Assembly: GCF_017591435.1 (NCBI RefSeq)
Contig: NC_059289.1
Span: 20,355,610 to 20,419,609, forward strand
Length of the DNA: 64,000 bases
Source of the DNA: Portunus trituberculatus
Taxonomy: Eukaryota; Arthropoda; Malacostraca; Decapoda; Portunidae
Direction of reading: 5' to 3'
This document shows, in pieces, positions 1 to 10,188 of this stretch. The translations under genes and the position numbers were made by a program. The notes beneath the pieces were generated by a model. That model searched no databases, had not been told where the DNA came from, and worked only from the letters and a program-made list of their open reading frames with translations. Positions within the stretch are counted from its first letter, which is position 1. Every line of letters starts with the position of its first letter.

Positions 1-1908
1 GTTTAATGCAAGATGTGCTAGGGCAAAGGAGAAAAGAAATGGAGCATGGAAAAGGTGGAGGAGAAATAGAAGTCCAGTAAATAAGGAAAACTTCAAGGCA
101 GCGAGAAGTGAATATGTTAAGGTGAGGGAGGAAGAGGAAAAGAATTTTGAAAAGGATATTGTTGAAAAATGTAAGGAGCAACCAAAATTGTTCTACAGAT
201 TCATAAATGGAAAAATTAGGCAAAAAAAGAAACAATAGAAAGTTTAAAGGAGAGAACAGGATAGTGGAAGACCCAAAAAGTATGGCAGAACTATTAAATA
301 ATAAATTCCAGGAGGTCTTTACTAAGGAATCCAAATTTGAATAGAGAGACAGTCTATATGAAAGAGATTAAAGTAACCAAGTTTGAAATAAAAGAGTTAA
401 TGAAGGAACTGGATGAAGAGAAGGCAATGCGACCGGATGAAGTCTCAGGCAGAATACTGAAAGAATGTAGGGAAGAACTAGCAAGTCCTATATACAACAT
501 CATAAAATGCTCAATAGAAAATGGAACAGTACCAGTAGAATGGAAAAGAGCTGAGGTGGTTCCCATATATAAGAGCAGAAGGAAGGAAGAACCTATAAAT
601 TACAGACTGGTATTACTAAGTAGTGTAATATGCAAGATGTGTGAAAGAATAACAAAGAAACAATGGATCGAGTTCCTTGAAGACAACAAGTTAATATCAA
701 ATAGCCAATTTGGTTTTAGAAAAAGATGGTCGTGTGTAACTAATTTATTGAGTTTCTATTCTAGAATAGTTGATAGAGTACAAGAGAGAGAGGGATGGGT
801 TGACTGTATTTATTTGGATTTAAAAAAGGCATTTGACAAAGTGCCACATGCAAGATTACTGTGGAAGTTAGAGGAGAAGGGTGGCTTAAAAGGAAGCACA
901 TTGAGATGGATAGAAAATTATTTGAGGGGGAGAGAAATGAGGACGGTAGTTAAAGATATGAAGTCCAAGTGGAGAGCAGTAGAAAGCGGAGTGCCACAGG
1001 GGTCAGTATTGGCACCAATACTTTTCCTTATTTATATTAACGACATGCCAGAAGGAGTGAACAGCTACATAAATCTGTTTGCAGATGATACAAAACTGTG
1101 CAGAGTTATAAAGCAAAAGGAGGATTGTGAAATACTGCAAGAAGACCTAAATAAGATCTGGGAATGGAGTAAAAAGTGGGAAATGGAATTCAATGTGAAC
1201 AAAAGCCATGTCATGGAAATGGGAAAGAGTGAAAGACGACCCATGGGAATCTATAAGATGAGAAATGGAGTAGAACTAGAGAAAGTAAAAAAGGAAAAGG
1301 ACTTAGGAGTGACGATGGAAGAAAACAATCAACCGGTAAGCCATATTGATATAATTTTTAGAGAAACATATAATTTGCTAAGGAATATTGGAGTAGCATT
1401 TCACTACATGAACAAAGAAATGATGAAGAAATTGATAAGTACTATAATAAGACCCAGATTGGAATATGCAGGAGTAGTGTAGGGTCCTCATAAAAAGAAA
1501 CACATAAGAAAGTTGGAGAGACTACAAAAAATGGCTACAAGAATGGTTCCAGAATTTGAAGGGATGACATATGAGGAGAGACTAAAGACTATGGATCTGC
1601 CAACCCTGGAACAAAGAAGAGAGAGAGCAGATCTGATACAAGTTTATAAATTGATCAATGGAATGGACCAAGTGGATAATGAGAAACTGATCCTGAGAGA
1701 AGAATATGACATTCAAAGCACAAGATTGCATAGTAAAAAGCTGAGAAAAGGAAGATGTCTGAGAGATGTTAAAAAATATAGTTTCCCACAAAGATGTATT
1801 GAGACATAGAACAGTTTAAATGAAGAAGTAGTGTCTGCAATGAGTGTGCATACTTTTAAAGTAAGATTGGATAAGTGTAGATATGGAGACAGGGCCACAC
1901 GAGCATAA
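1..1908 (+). pseudogene. LINE-A ORF2 fragment: reverse transcriptase, broken
   Basis: This would be the C-terminal two thirds of the ORF2 polyprotein that copies element RNA into DNA at a nicked target. Visible RT motifs are DLKKAFDKVPH (about 815-850), GVPQGSVLAPILF (about 988-1027) and FADDTKL (about 1078-1098), which carries the catalytic Asp pair. The conserved C-terminal region includes ATRMVPEF and the closing DRATRA-like end before the stop at 1906-1908. The frame is broken by an indel in an A-run near 220-230, a stop at 1480-1482 and a TAG at 1807-1809 where related copies have Trp. It cannot encode a full protein. Its closest relatives here are A2 and A4. Confidence 0.85.
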
Positions 1909-1947
1909 AGCCCAGGCCCTGTAAAACTACAACTAGGTAAATACACA
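1..1947 (+). mobile_element. LINE-A copy A1, 3' half (CR1/L2-like non-LTR retrotransposon)
   Basis: The window opens inside this element, so the endonuclease part lies outside. What remains is the endonuclease-RT linker, the reverse transcriptase, the C-terminal region and the 3' UTR. It ends with the GGCCCTGTAAAACTAC signature and one ACTAGGTAAATAC unit near 1930-1945. The same ending closes copy A2 near 19590, which fixes the 3' boundary. Family placement rests on the RT motifs and short-repeat tail and is to clade-group level only. Confidence 0.85.
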
Positions 1948-2409
1948 GGGTGTCCCATGTCCCAGAAGTCGCACACCATACTGTTAAAAAAATGCACTTA
2001 ATTTTTTATCTTTCAGATTAAATTATGGCTGAGAAACTAAAAGCAGAAAGAATTGAACTTAGTAAATGAAACTTTGAACTCCAAACACCCAGAGAGACAA
2101 CCATTGAGTCATACCATTGATGGTTTGCCAATGCTTAGTTACTGGCTTACTCCTGCAACTGATTTCACAGGACTTTTAACAACATTCGTCAAAAGCATTA
2201 TGGAGGTTTCTTAATGAGTTGCACTCTTTGTTCATATTTCTTAAGGGCAGCAACTGAGCGAGTTTCTTGGAAAGATTTGATTAAATGACAGATAGTGGTA
2301 TGGCTCAATGGTCATCCCTCAGGTGTTTGCGGTTAAATTCTTCAAGTACTGAGTGATGCGTTGCTCTATATCTTCCAAACATGAAAACCAGTTCAATTCT
2401 TTCTTCAAC
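1945..2409 (-). pseudogene. Remnant of a mariner-related transposase N-terminus (DUF4817-like helix-turn-helix)
   Basis: Read on the minus strand from 2409, the sequence gives VEERIELVFMFGRY, then LEEFNRKHLRDD. After a frame change it gives TICHLIKSFQETRSVAALKK near 2290-2220. That pairing of an ERIELV..G helix with a LI+.FQETGSV helix is typical of the DNA-binding region seen in many arthropod transposon proteins. A possible terminus, CAGGGTGTCCCATG, lies at 1946 directly after the LINE-A1 tail. No catalytic domain and no second terminus were found, so this is a decayed fragment. The family name is from motif memory and needs a profile search. Confidence 0.45.
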
Positions 2410-2677
2410 TCTTAGTTTCTAACCATAATTCAGTCTGAAATATAGAAAAACAATTGTATTTTTTTAAAACCAGGATGGTGCATGCCTTCTGGAAGACCAT
2501 ATATAATCAACCTGAAAAAGGTGCACTGTATGTTTAATTACAACAAACTTTTAAGTACAATGTTATATTTTCATTCAAAAATATAAAATGTTTATCCTTA
2601 ATTATATTGACTCATATTACATGTATCTAAAAATCACCATGTCCCTGCCTAAGATTAATATCACAAAATTACATAGG
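2410..2677. other. Unassigned AT-rich sequence
   Basis: No open frame, terminal repeat or RNA gene is visible. It may be the decayed remainder of the transposon whose N-terminus lies just to the left. Confidence 0.4.
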
Positions 2678-2679
2678 TA

Positions 2680-4364
2680 CAGGGAGTCCTCGGGTTACGA
2701 CGGTCTCGACTTACGACGTTTCGTGGTTACGAACACGCCCATAAAAACATAAAAAATAATATTAGGCATCATTCCGTCTAATGTGGTTTAGCGTGTAAGC
2801 GATGTAAACAAACACGAACTAGTTTCGGGCGCGCGGCGGAAGAATACGCTTTGTTGTGGTTGTAGGGCGAGGAAGACTGCGTCTCAAGTCTCTGTACATA
2901 TGCCATTTTGGTTGTTTGCACCGTCTCTCTCTCTCTTGGTTATGGCTCCCAAGCGTAAGGCAGACTCTTCTGATGGTAGTGCATCAAAGAGAAAGGCCAT
3001 CACCATGGAAGTTAAAGTGGACATTATAAAGAGATCACAAAAGGGAGAAACACCAACAAACATTGGCTGGTCGCTTGGCCTTAGTTGTTCCACTGTGGTT
3101 ATCATCATCAAAGATAAAGAGCGCATTATGGAACATGTGAAAGGATCTGCTCCTATGAAAGCGACAGTGATAACCAAGCAGAGTAATGGTCTAATTATTG
3201 AGATAGAAAGATTATTGGTGCTTTGGTTGGAAGAACAAAATCAACGGCGTATTCCATTGAGCCTTATGGTGATTCAGGAGAAGGCGAAAAGATTGTTTGA
3301 GGCACTGAAAGATGAAAAGGGGGAAGGAAGTGAAAGTGAAGAGTTTGTGGCTAGTAGGGGTTAGTTTATGCGATTTAAGACTCGGGCCAATTACCATAAC
3401 CTTAAAGTGCAAGGTAAAGCTGCTAGTGGTAATGAGAAAGCAGCAAGTGAATTTCCTAAAGCATTGGCTGAGATGATTAAGGTTAAGCAAACAAACATGA
3501 ATGGTGTTTGGAAAAAACTGTGTCCTCAATTTGTGGGTAATTTCCATGGGTTTGAGGACACAGTTCAGCATGTTATTAAGAATGTTGTTGCCCTGAGTAA
3601 GGAAACTGATTTGGAGATGGAGGTTGATGATGTTACAGAGCTGCTGGAATCTCATGGAGAGGAGTTATCTGCTGAGGATCTGATACAACTGGAGAAGCAG
3701 ATCATACAGGAAGAAGAAGAAGCACCCACCCCAGAGCCTAGGGCTTTCACAAGGCAGGGCTTGGCAAGAGGTTTTGCTGAGATGCATCAAGCGTTGGCAA
3801 CTTTTGAGGCTATGGATCTCAACTTTGAAAGATTCACTAAGGTTTCCAGAGGCATCATGGATTTGATGCAATGTTACAAGGAGATCTTGGATGAGAAGAG
3901 GTTGCTCTCTGTTCAGACTAACTTGGAGCAGTATTTTAAGAAGGTAGAGAGGCCTGCACCAGATCCTGTACCCTCTACCTCAGCTGCCTCTACTACTCCA
4001 GACTCACCTGCCCCAGAATTTCCAGCACCTTCTGAATGTTCTGCCTCACCTCCAGGGTCACCTGCCCCAGTTTCTCCAGCACCTGGAGGTTCTGCCTCAC
4101 CTCTAGACTCACCTGCCCAAGCATCTCCAGCACCTGAAGGTTCTGCCTCTCTTGATTCACCAGCCCAAGTATCTCCAGCAACTTCTGCAGCTTCCTCTAC
4201 ACAATAAGCCTGTCTCTCCCTCCCTTGCAATGCCTCCTTCCAGTGTGCAAGCCAACCAAAGGAATAAAGGTAAGAATTTTTTTCCCGATGTTCCGACTTA
4301 CGCTGAAATTTGGGTTACGATGCGTGTCAGGAACAGATCAACGTCGTAACCCGAGGACTCCCTG
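2680..4364 (+). mobile_element. Tigger-A: pogo/Tigger DNA transposon with internal deletion
   Basis: The ends are perfect inverted repeats: CAGGGAGTCCTCGGGTTACG at 2680 and its complement ending at 4364. Both are flanked by TA (2678-2679 and 4365-4366), the target duplication of Tc1/mariner/pogo elements. The element encodes a CENP-B-like transposase that lacks its catalytic middle. The identical ends suggest a fairly young insertion even though the gene is dead. Confidence 0.92.
2942..4207 (+). pseudogene. Tigger-type transposase, catalytic core deleted and one stop codon
   Basis: The start is placed at MAPKRKADSS (2942) rather than the upstream ATG because Tigger proteins usually begin this way. 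Residues about 15-70 form the CENP-B-like helix-turn-helix (MEVKVDIIKRSQKGE, then GLSCSTV). A second DNA-binding region follows (VLWLEEQNQRRIPLS). An in-frame TAG at 3362-3364 sits where the family has Trp (VASRG-stop-FMRF). The frame then continues through NLKVQGKAAS and jumps directly from FPKALAEMI to MNGVWKKL, which belongs to the region after the DDE domain. About 200 or more residues carrying the DDE triad are therefore missing. The C-terminus has the YFKK motif and a Pro/Ser/Ala-rich imperfect repeat tail. No active enzyme is possible. Confidence 0.9.
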
Positions 4365-4366
4365 TA

Positions 4367-4840
4367 CTCTGTAATTATACATTTAATAATACATCACAGA
4401 CTTCATCAAAAACTCATCTCCTTGTTAGCAGGGGCAGAGGTAAAGGCCAGAGAAAATAGAAAACAAACTAAAAGGAATAGTACAGATCATCCAATGAACT
4501 GAGGCACTCAGCTGTTTACTCTACCATTAATAGACTTCCCTTAAACCCAACTCATGCACAACTTAAGTTGCTATTAGGAAAAACCGTACTTCTGCCTTTA
4601 AACTTTAACATCAAACACAATTAAAATAAAAGACACATTAGATATGTTCCAAATTACAGAAATGCCATAATATGCATGCAAAAGAAATAATTTTCAATGA
4701 ACTGAGATGAGGTTCACTTCAGGTACAATAAATAAAAAAACAAATAATTAAAGATAAATAAGTAAATCAGATTTTTTAAAAATAAATACTCAAGTTTCAT
4801 AGCATTACCAGGGCTGGAAAAACTTTTTTATAATTCCCAG
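4367..4840. other. AT-rich sequence with no recognised feature
   Basis: No coding frame, terminal repeat or RNA gene can be seen. It lies between the Tigger-A right flank and a foldback element. Confidence 0.5.
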
Positions 4841-5141
4841 TGTAAAGTCACAGACAAAAATTCTGCAGCACTTGATACCTCAGATTGAGTCCGAGACACC
4901 TGAGGTTTGAACTAAGTTAGCAACAATCCAAGAGATGGCACATGTGAAGTGTTTGTGTGCTGTTTATGTACTGAACGTAAGATTATCACCATAAGCTGAT
5001 AACATTAAGTTCAGTACATAAACAACACTCAAACACTTCACATGTGCCATTTCTTGGATTGTTGCTAACTTAGCTTGAACCTCAGGTGTCTCAGACTCAC
5101 TCTGAGGTATGACGTGATGCAGAACATTTGTCTGTGACTGT

Positions 5142-5143
<2 letters not shown>
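4841..5143. repeat. Foldback element or MITE (long inverted repeat)
   Basis: Two arms of about 145 bp are inverted copies of each other with a spacer of only about 8 bases (near 4990-4997). Paired segments include TCACAGACAAAA with its complement near 5128-5140, and GGCACATGTGAAGTG with CACTTCACATGTGCC. It codes for nothing. A run of about 28 A follows directly at 5144-5171. Confidence 0.85.
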
Positions 5144-5172
<29 letters not shown>

Positions 5173-5545
5173 CTTAAGAAATCCAATGGCAATGAATAAA
5201 AAATTAAAATGGGTGGATTTAAAAAGAAGCAAAGAAAAGTTTAGTTTGTACTGATCCTTAGAAACTTATAAAAATTCTCCTTGAATATTGAATGTAAAAA
5301 AAAAAAAAGAAAAAAAAGAAGAAATCACCATATAATTATTTTCCAAATATCATTATATGCACTGATCTCTACGATGTGCTCAAGCCCTCATCACTCTGCT
5401 GCGGTTCAAGCTGGCGCCTTCTTCGACCCCCGCATCTGTCAGCAGAATTTCTGAAGTATATCATGATGGTTTTACCGATTTTATCTTCTGTTGTTGTGAA
5501 ATTGGTAGAGTTAAGCAATGCTCCTGAAAAAAAAAGTTACCAAAA
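5144..5545. other. Poly(A) tract and unassigned sequence
   Basis: A run of about 28 A (5144-5171) is followed by AT-rich DNA with a second A-rich run near 5297-5320 and a GC-richer island near 5374-5445. No gene or terminal repeat was recognised. The island could be a fragment of an older element. Confidence 0.4.
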
Positions 5546-5600
5546 TTAAGTGTGTGTGAATGTGTGTGTATTTACCTATTTGTGTATTACAGGGCCCGAG

Positions 5601-7017
5601 CTAAGCTCTCCTTGTCCTGCCTCCTTGGCCATTCCTGTCATATCTCTCTTTCATCTGATTGACACACACTGCATCAACGATATCACTGCTCAGTTTATTC
5701 CACTTATCAATACTATGATGCGGGAAACTGTACTTTCTCACGTCATTAAGACAGATGTCTTTAATTAGTTTTTTTCCATGTCCTCGGAGATGATTACTTG
5801 TGGTCACCTTTATCAACTCTCTGTCCAGTATGTCAATCTTGTTCACCAATTTATACATAGTTATCATGTCTCCTCTTGTTCTTCTCTCTTCTAATGTGGT
5901 CAGCCCCAGCTTCCTCAGTCTTTCCTCATAGTCTAACTCCCTGAGTCCTGGTACCATCCTTGTTGCCAGCCTCTGTACCCTTTCCACCTTCTTCACATTT
6001 TTCTTCATATGCGGTGACCAGACACATGCTGCATATTCTAACTGGGGTCTTATTAAGGTACATAATATCTTCTTCATCATTCCTTCATCTAGGTAGTGGA
6101 ATGCAAGGCCAATATTTTGAAGCATGTTGTATGTTTTCCAAAAAAATCTTGTTAATGTGTTTCTCCAGTGACAAGGTGTTTTGCACGGTAACTCCTAAGT
6201 CTTTCTCCTCATTGGTCTCTCTAATTTTCTCATCACCCAGCCTGTAATCCCTGTTTGGTCTGTATCTACTTCCCATTTTCATAACATGGGTCTTGTCTAT
6301 ATTAAATTCCATCTGCCACTCCTTACTCCACTCATATATTTTATCAAGATCTTCCTGTAACTTGTTACAATCTTCCACATTCTTTACTCTCCTCATAATT
6401 TTAGTATTGTCTGCAAACATGTTCATGTAACTGTCAATTACTACTGGCATATCATTAACATAAATCAAAAACATGATGGGACCCAGCACTGACCCTTGTG
6501 GAACTCCACTGGTTACCTTCTTCCACTCGAACTTCCTTCCTCTCACCACTGTTCTCATTTCTCTTCCCATTAAGTAATTTTCCATCCATTTTGCTAGTTT
6601 ATCATTTACTCCTCCAATCATCTTTAGTTTCCACATCAGTCTATTGTGTGGCACTTTATCAAAGGCCTTTCTCAAGTCCAGGTAGATAGCATCCACCCAT
6701 CCCTCTCTATGTTGTAGTATGTCAGTCACTCTTGAATAAAAACATAATAAATTGGATACGCACGATCTTCCTTTTCTGAAACCAAACTGCCTTTCACTCA
6801 GAATGTTTTCACTTTCTAGATACTCACTCCACTTAGCTTTAATTACTTCTTCACATACCTTGCACAATATACTAGTCAACGATACTGGTCTATAATTTAA
6901 CGGTTCCATTCTACTACCATTCTTATATATAGGCACAATGTCAGCTCTTTTCCACTCTTTCGGGACTATTCCTGTTTGTATGGAGGTTTCCACAATATCA
7001 AATATGGGGTTCAACAA
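5601..7017 (-). pseudogene. LINE-C reverse transcriptase with altered active site
   Basis: Motifs read in order on the minus strand: ADIVPIYKNG, NYRPVSLTSI, FGFRKGRSCVSNLL, DLRKAFDKVPH, GVPQGSVLGPIMF, then MFADNTKI near 6400. The usual catalytic FADD reads FADN, so the second Asp is Asn. A frame change near 6085-6125 separates the core from the C-terminal region (ATRMVPGLRELDYEERL) that ends near 5601. The protein would be inactive for both reasons. The region resembles the LINE-A RT throughout but with many substitutions. Confidence 0.85.
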
Positions 7018-7449
7018 TTGATCCTTACATTCTTTAGCAACCTCCCAGATATGCCATCAGGCCCCATTGATTTATTAATATCCAATTATTTATAATTTTC
7101 CTTATATCTTCTTTAGTAACCATGATGTCCTGCATTTGCTTTATTTCCATAGGCCTTCCTCCTGTAAAATGCTCCTCCTTTGTAAACACTTTGCAAAAGT
7201 TGTCGTTCAAAATTTCAGCTATATCTCTAGCATCCTCATATACTTCTTCCCATCTTTTACTTTTTCTATTGCCTCCCTTTTATTTAGTTTTCCATTTATG
7301 AATTTGTAAAACATTTTAGGGTCACTATCACAGTTTTCCACCACTCTCTGTTCATATTCCTTTTGTGCTGTTCTCCTTACTTCAACATATCTATTCCTTG
7401 CTGTTTTGTAGACTTCTCTTGATAATACTTCACTGTTTTTCTTAAGTTT
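7018..7449 (-). pseudogene. LINE-C endonuclease-RT linker, frameshifted
   Basis: The minus strand still reads VYKTARNRYVEVRR and DPKMFYKFINGKLNK, the linker that in LINE-A joins endonuclease to RT. Several stops and frame changes interrupt it. It joins the two larger LINE-C reading frames on either side. Confidence 0.7.
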
Positions 7450-8409
7450 CTAACATGCCTTTTCTTTGTTCTTTTTTGCTTCTTCACAATTTCTATTAAA
7501 CCACTGTTTATTATTCAAAGTCCTCTTTCTGTGATATGGCACAAACTTCTTCACAGCAGAGTTACATAAATCTATAAATTTATCGTATTTCAATTGCATA
7601 TCCCCTTCCTTGTATATCACAGACCAGTCAATTTCATTAAAGAACTCTCTTATATGGTTATAATTTGCCCTAACATAATTTAATTTTTCCTCCCTGTGCG
7701 CCACACTCTTTTCTGTACTTAATTCCGTATCCAGTTCAAAACTTAAGACATCATGGTCGCTTTTCCCCAAGGGACATTCATGTTCAATTTCCTCTTTTAG
7801 GGAGATGCCCCTGGTAAATACCAAATCCAACCTTGCTGCAACATCCTGTCCCCTGCATCTTGTTGGTGATCTCACCCACTGTGTCATCAAGTTATTTGTT
7901 ACTACGTTTAACAATTCCTCTGCCCACTCACCGCCATTCACCACTTCGTAGTCTTCCCACACTATTTCCTTACAATTAAAGTCCCTGACTATCATTACTC
8001 TATCCTTTCTGATGAATTTCTGCTTCATTCTGTCTAGAGTATTTCTCATCACCATTTGATACTGTTCATAGTTCCAAGCACTGGTTCTGGGTGGTATGTA
8101 TACTGTTATAATATTAATGTCCCTCTTACCATCTGTTATAAGCATACTTATCATTTCCTCATTTCCCTTACTAAAGTTCACCTCCTTCACTATCAGATCC
8201 TTCTTAGTAAAAACCATTATACCACCACCTCCTTTATTCTTTCTATCATTTCTCCATACTTTGTAGTGTTTTACATCAAACCAATCTAGCTTTATTTCAG
8301 GCCTTAACTTTGTTTCCACCACACACATTATGTCCGGTTCATTGTTTCTTAGGTAATCCATACATTCTAGCCTCTTAGACAGAAATCCATCTATATTTGT
8401 GTATGTCAC
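7450..8409 (-). pseudogene. LINE-C endonuclease domain (AP-endonuclease-like)
   Basis: This is the N-terminal part of ORF2, which would nick target DNA to prime reverse transcription. The domain starts at MTYTNIDGFLSKRLE. It holds IMCVVETKL (catalytic Glu), GGGGIMVFTKK, MIVRDFNCKEIVWEDYE (usually GDFN, here RDFN), DLVFTRGIS and LGKSDHDVLSF with the catalytic Ser-Asp-His. This stretch of about 320 residues is open. Because ORF1 is absent and the RT is broken, it is treated as part of a dead copy. Confidence 0.85.
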
Positions 8410-8576
8410 TTGAATTCCATTCCTAATCTCTTTCTTTCATGTTTCAGTCAGTGTAATGTCTATTTCGTCCATTTTTTTTATGTGCACACTCTTCCGTGAT
8501 GTGGGGTTAGCCACTTCTTTTTGGGGTTCAGCCTCTGGGCCCCGGGGGAGCAAGATAAAAGTACAGACAAGGAGCA

Positions 8577-9909
8577 GTGCGTTCCATAGTTCCTCTTCGT
8601 CGGCTCCAGTCCCCAGGCCCTTTGCTACAGGGGGTTCCTTTCGGGCCAGGGGTTCTCGCAGTGGTGGACCCCATGGCTAGGGAAGCAGTTTGCTCTCCTG
8701 TGCCTGTGGGCGCTTGCCTGCAGCGGCACTGGAGAGAGTGGATGGAGGTTGAGGCAGGAGAGTGGGTAGTGAAGACTCTGCATTATGGGTATGTCCTCCC
8801 CTTTCTGCATCCCCCTCCTTTGTCAGCCGGACCAATGGAGTTTGTGAGTTATGCAGAGGGATCGGATCACCATGTGACCTTGGACTTAGTGGTGTAAGAC
8901 ATGTTGGCCAAAGGGGCTATAGAGCTTGTGGGGGGCGAGCTAGAAGGCCTTTATGTCCGTCTGTTCCTTGTTCCCAAGGTAACAGGTGGTTTGAGACCTG
9001 TGTTCGACCTCTCAACTCTGAACAAGTTTTTAGTGGTCAGCCCCTTCCGGATGGAGACGGTGGCGTCAGTTTTGGAGTCTATGAACGTGGAGGATTGGAT
9101 GGTGTCTCTGGATATGAGGGATGCATATTTCCAAGTTCCAATCCACCTGCGTTCCCACAAGTACCTACAATTCGTTTGGCGAGGCAAGGTTTTTCAGTTC
9201 AAAGTTCTTTGTTTTGGCCTCACCATTGCTCCCGCAGGTCTTCACCAAGGTGATGGCTCCAGTGTCTTCATGGGTTTATCGACACGATATCTCCCTGCAC
9301 CATTACCTGGATGATTGGTTGGTCACAGGGACGACTCTCCAAGGATGCATAGGCACCATCCGGGCTGTTTTACGGCTGTGCGCTCAGTTGGGTATTCAGA
9401 TCAGTCTGCCCATATCAGACGTGGTACCCAGCCAAAGGAAGCAATACCGGGGTATGGTGCTGGATTCAGTAAGGGCTTTGGTGTTTTCCGTCACCAGAAA
9501 GGGTCAGCCGGTTTCTCTCAGTGGTGAAAAGTTTTCTAGAGGACACAGCCACTATGGTGTCTCTATGGAGGTCACTCCTGGGTCATCTGACATCCCTGGA
9601 GAGGCTGGTTGGTCCCAGGCAGCTGGTATGCTTTCAGTCCCTTCAGTGATGTCTGAAAAAACACTGGAAGCAGCATTGGATGCTCCCTGGTGGCGGATTC
9701 CCCCTTCACAGCGGTGTCTGGCAGACCTGTCCTGGTGGATAGATCTGGGCCACATACTCAAGGGAGCTCTCTTTGTGATGGCATCTCCGGAACAGTCTCA
9801 GTTTGGGGTGCTCATCTCATGCTTGGGGGTGTGGTCTCCACAGGAGCAGAGGTTTCACATCAACCACCTGGAGATGATGGCCGTTTTCTGGGCTCTGCAG
9901 TCCTTTTAG
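8577..9909 (+). pseudogene. DIRS-A RT and RNase H, frameshifted
   Basis: The first frame runs through LQRHWREWMEVEAGEWV and VTLDLVV, hits a stop at 8895-8897, then continues in frame with MLAKGAIELV and DLSTLNKFLVVSPFRME. Next come MVSLDMRDAYFQVPIH (RT motif A) and VLCFGLTIAP. A frame change near 9240 leads into FTKVMAPVSSWVYRHD and HHYLDDWLVTG, where YLDD is the catalytic motif. RNase H remnants end at FHINHLEMMAVFWALQSF, matching the HINALELTAILFTLQAF segment of DIRS-B. The usual full product would be one long polyprotein; this copy is non-functional. Confidence 0.82.
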
Positions 9910-10188
9910 CAGGAAGTCTCGAGCACAGTAGTGTCTCTCATGTCAAACAATTCAATATTGGTGGCCTATTTGAGGAACTCTGGGGGCACCCGGTCCGAGT
10001 CCCTCTTGGGTCTGGCAGGGGACATTCTCCAGTGGTGTGATGACAACTCGGTCTCTCTTCACTCAAGGTTTGTGCCGGGATGATGAAATGCAGTGGCAGA
10101 TGTCCTCAGTCGCGAGTGTGTGGGGTCAGAGTGGACCCTGCATCCTGTTGTGTGCAGGCAGATCTTCCAGGTGTAGGATACACCACAG
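9910..10188 (+). pseudogene. DIRS-A end of RNase H, heavily decayed
   Basis: Traces such as VPLGSGRGHSPVV and VADVLSRECVGSEW, split between frames, link the RNase H to the DLFATALNHQ segment that starts at about 10191. Stops occur in all frames. Confidence 0.5.

Larger units (their letters stand above)
5546..8470 (-). mobile_element. LINE-C, 5'-truncated CR1/L2-like retrotransposon
   Basis: On the minus strand this holds an endonuclease and a reverse transcriptase but no ORF1. The 3' end, at low coordinates, reads GGGCCCTGTAATACAC, then AGGTAAATACACACACA. This is the same tail signature as LINE-A and LINE-D. The protein differs clearly from LINE-A, so it is a separate family. The 5' boundary near 8450-8500 abuts DIRS-A and is not exact. 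Confidence 0.8.

Noticed and set aside
8456..8810. Short open frames at the left edge of DIRS-A as separate genes
   Set aside because: They are out-of-phase pieces at a junction; only the frame continuing into RT motifs is kept.
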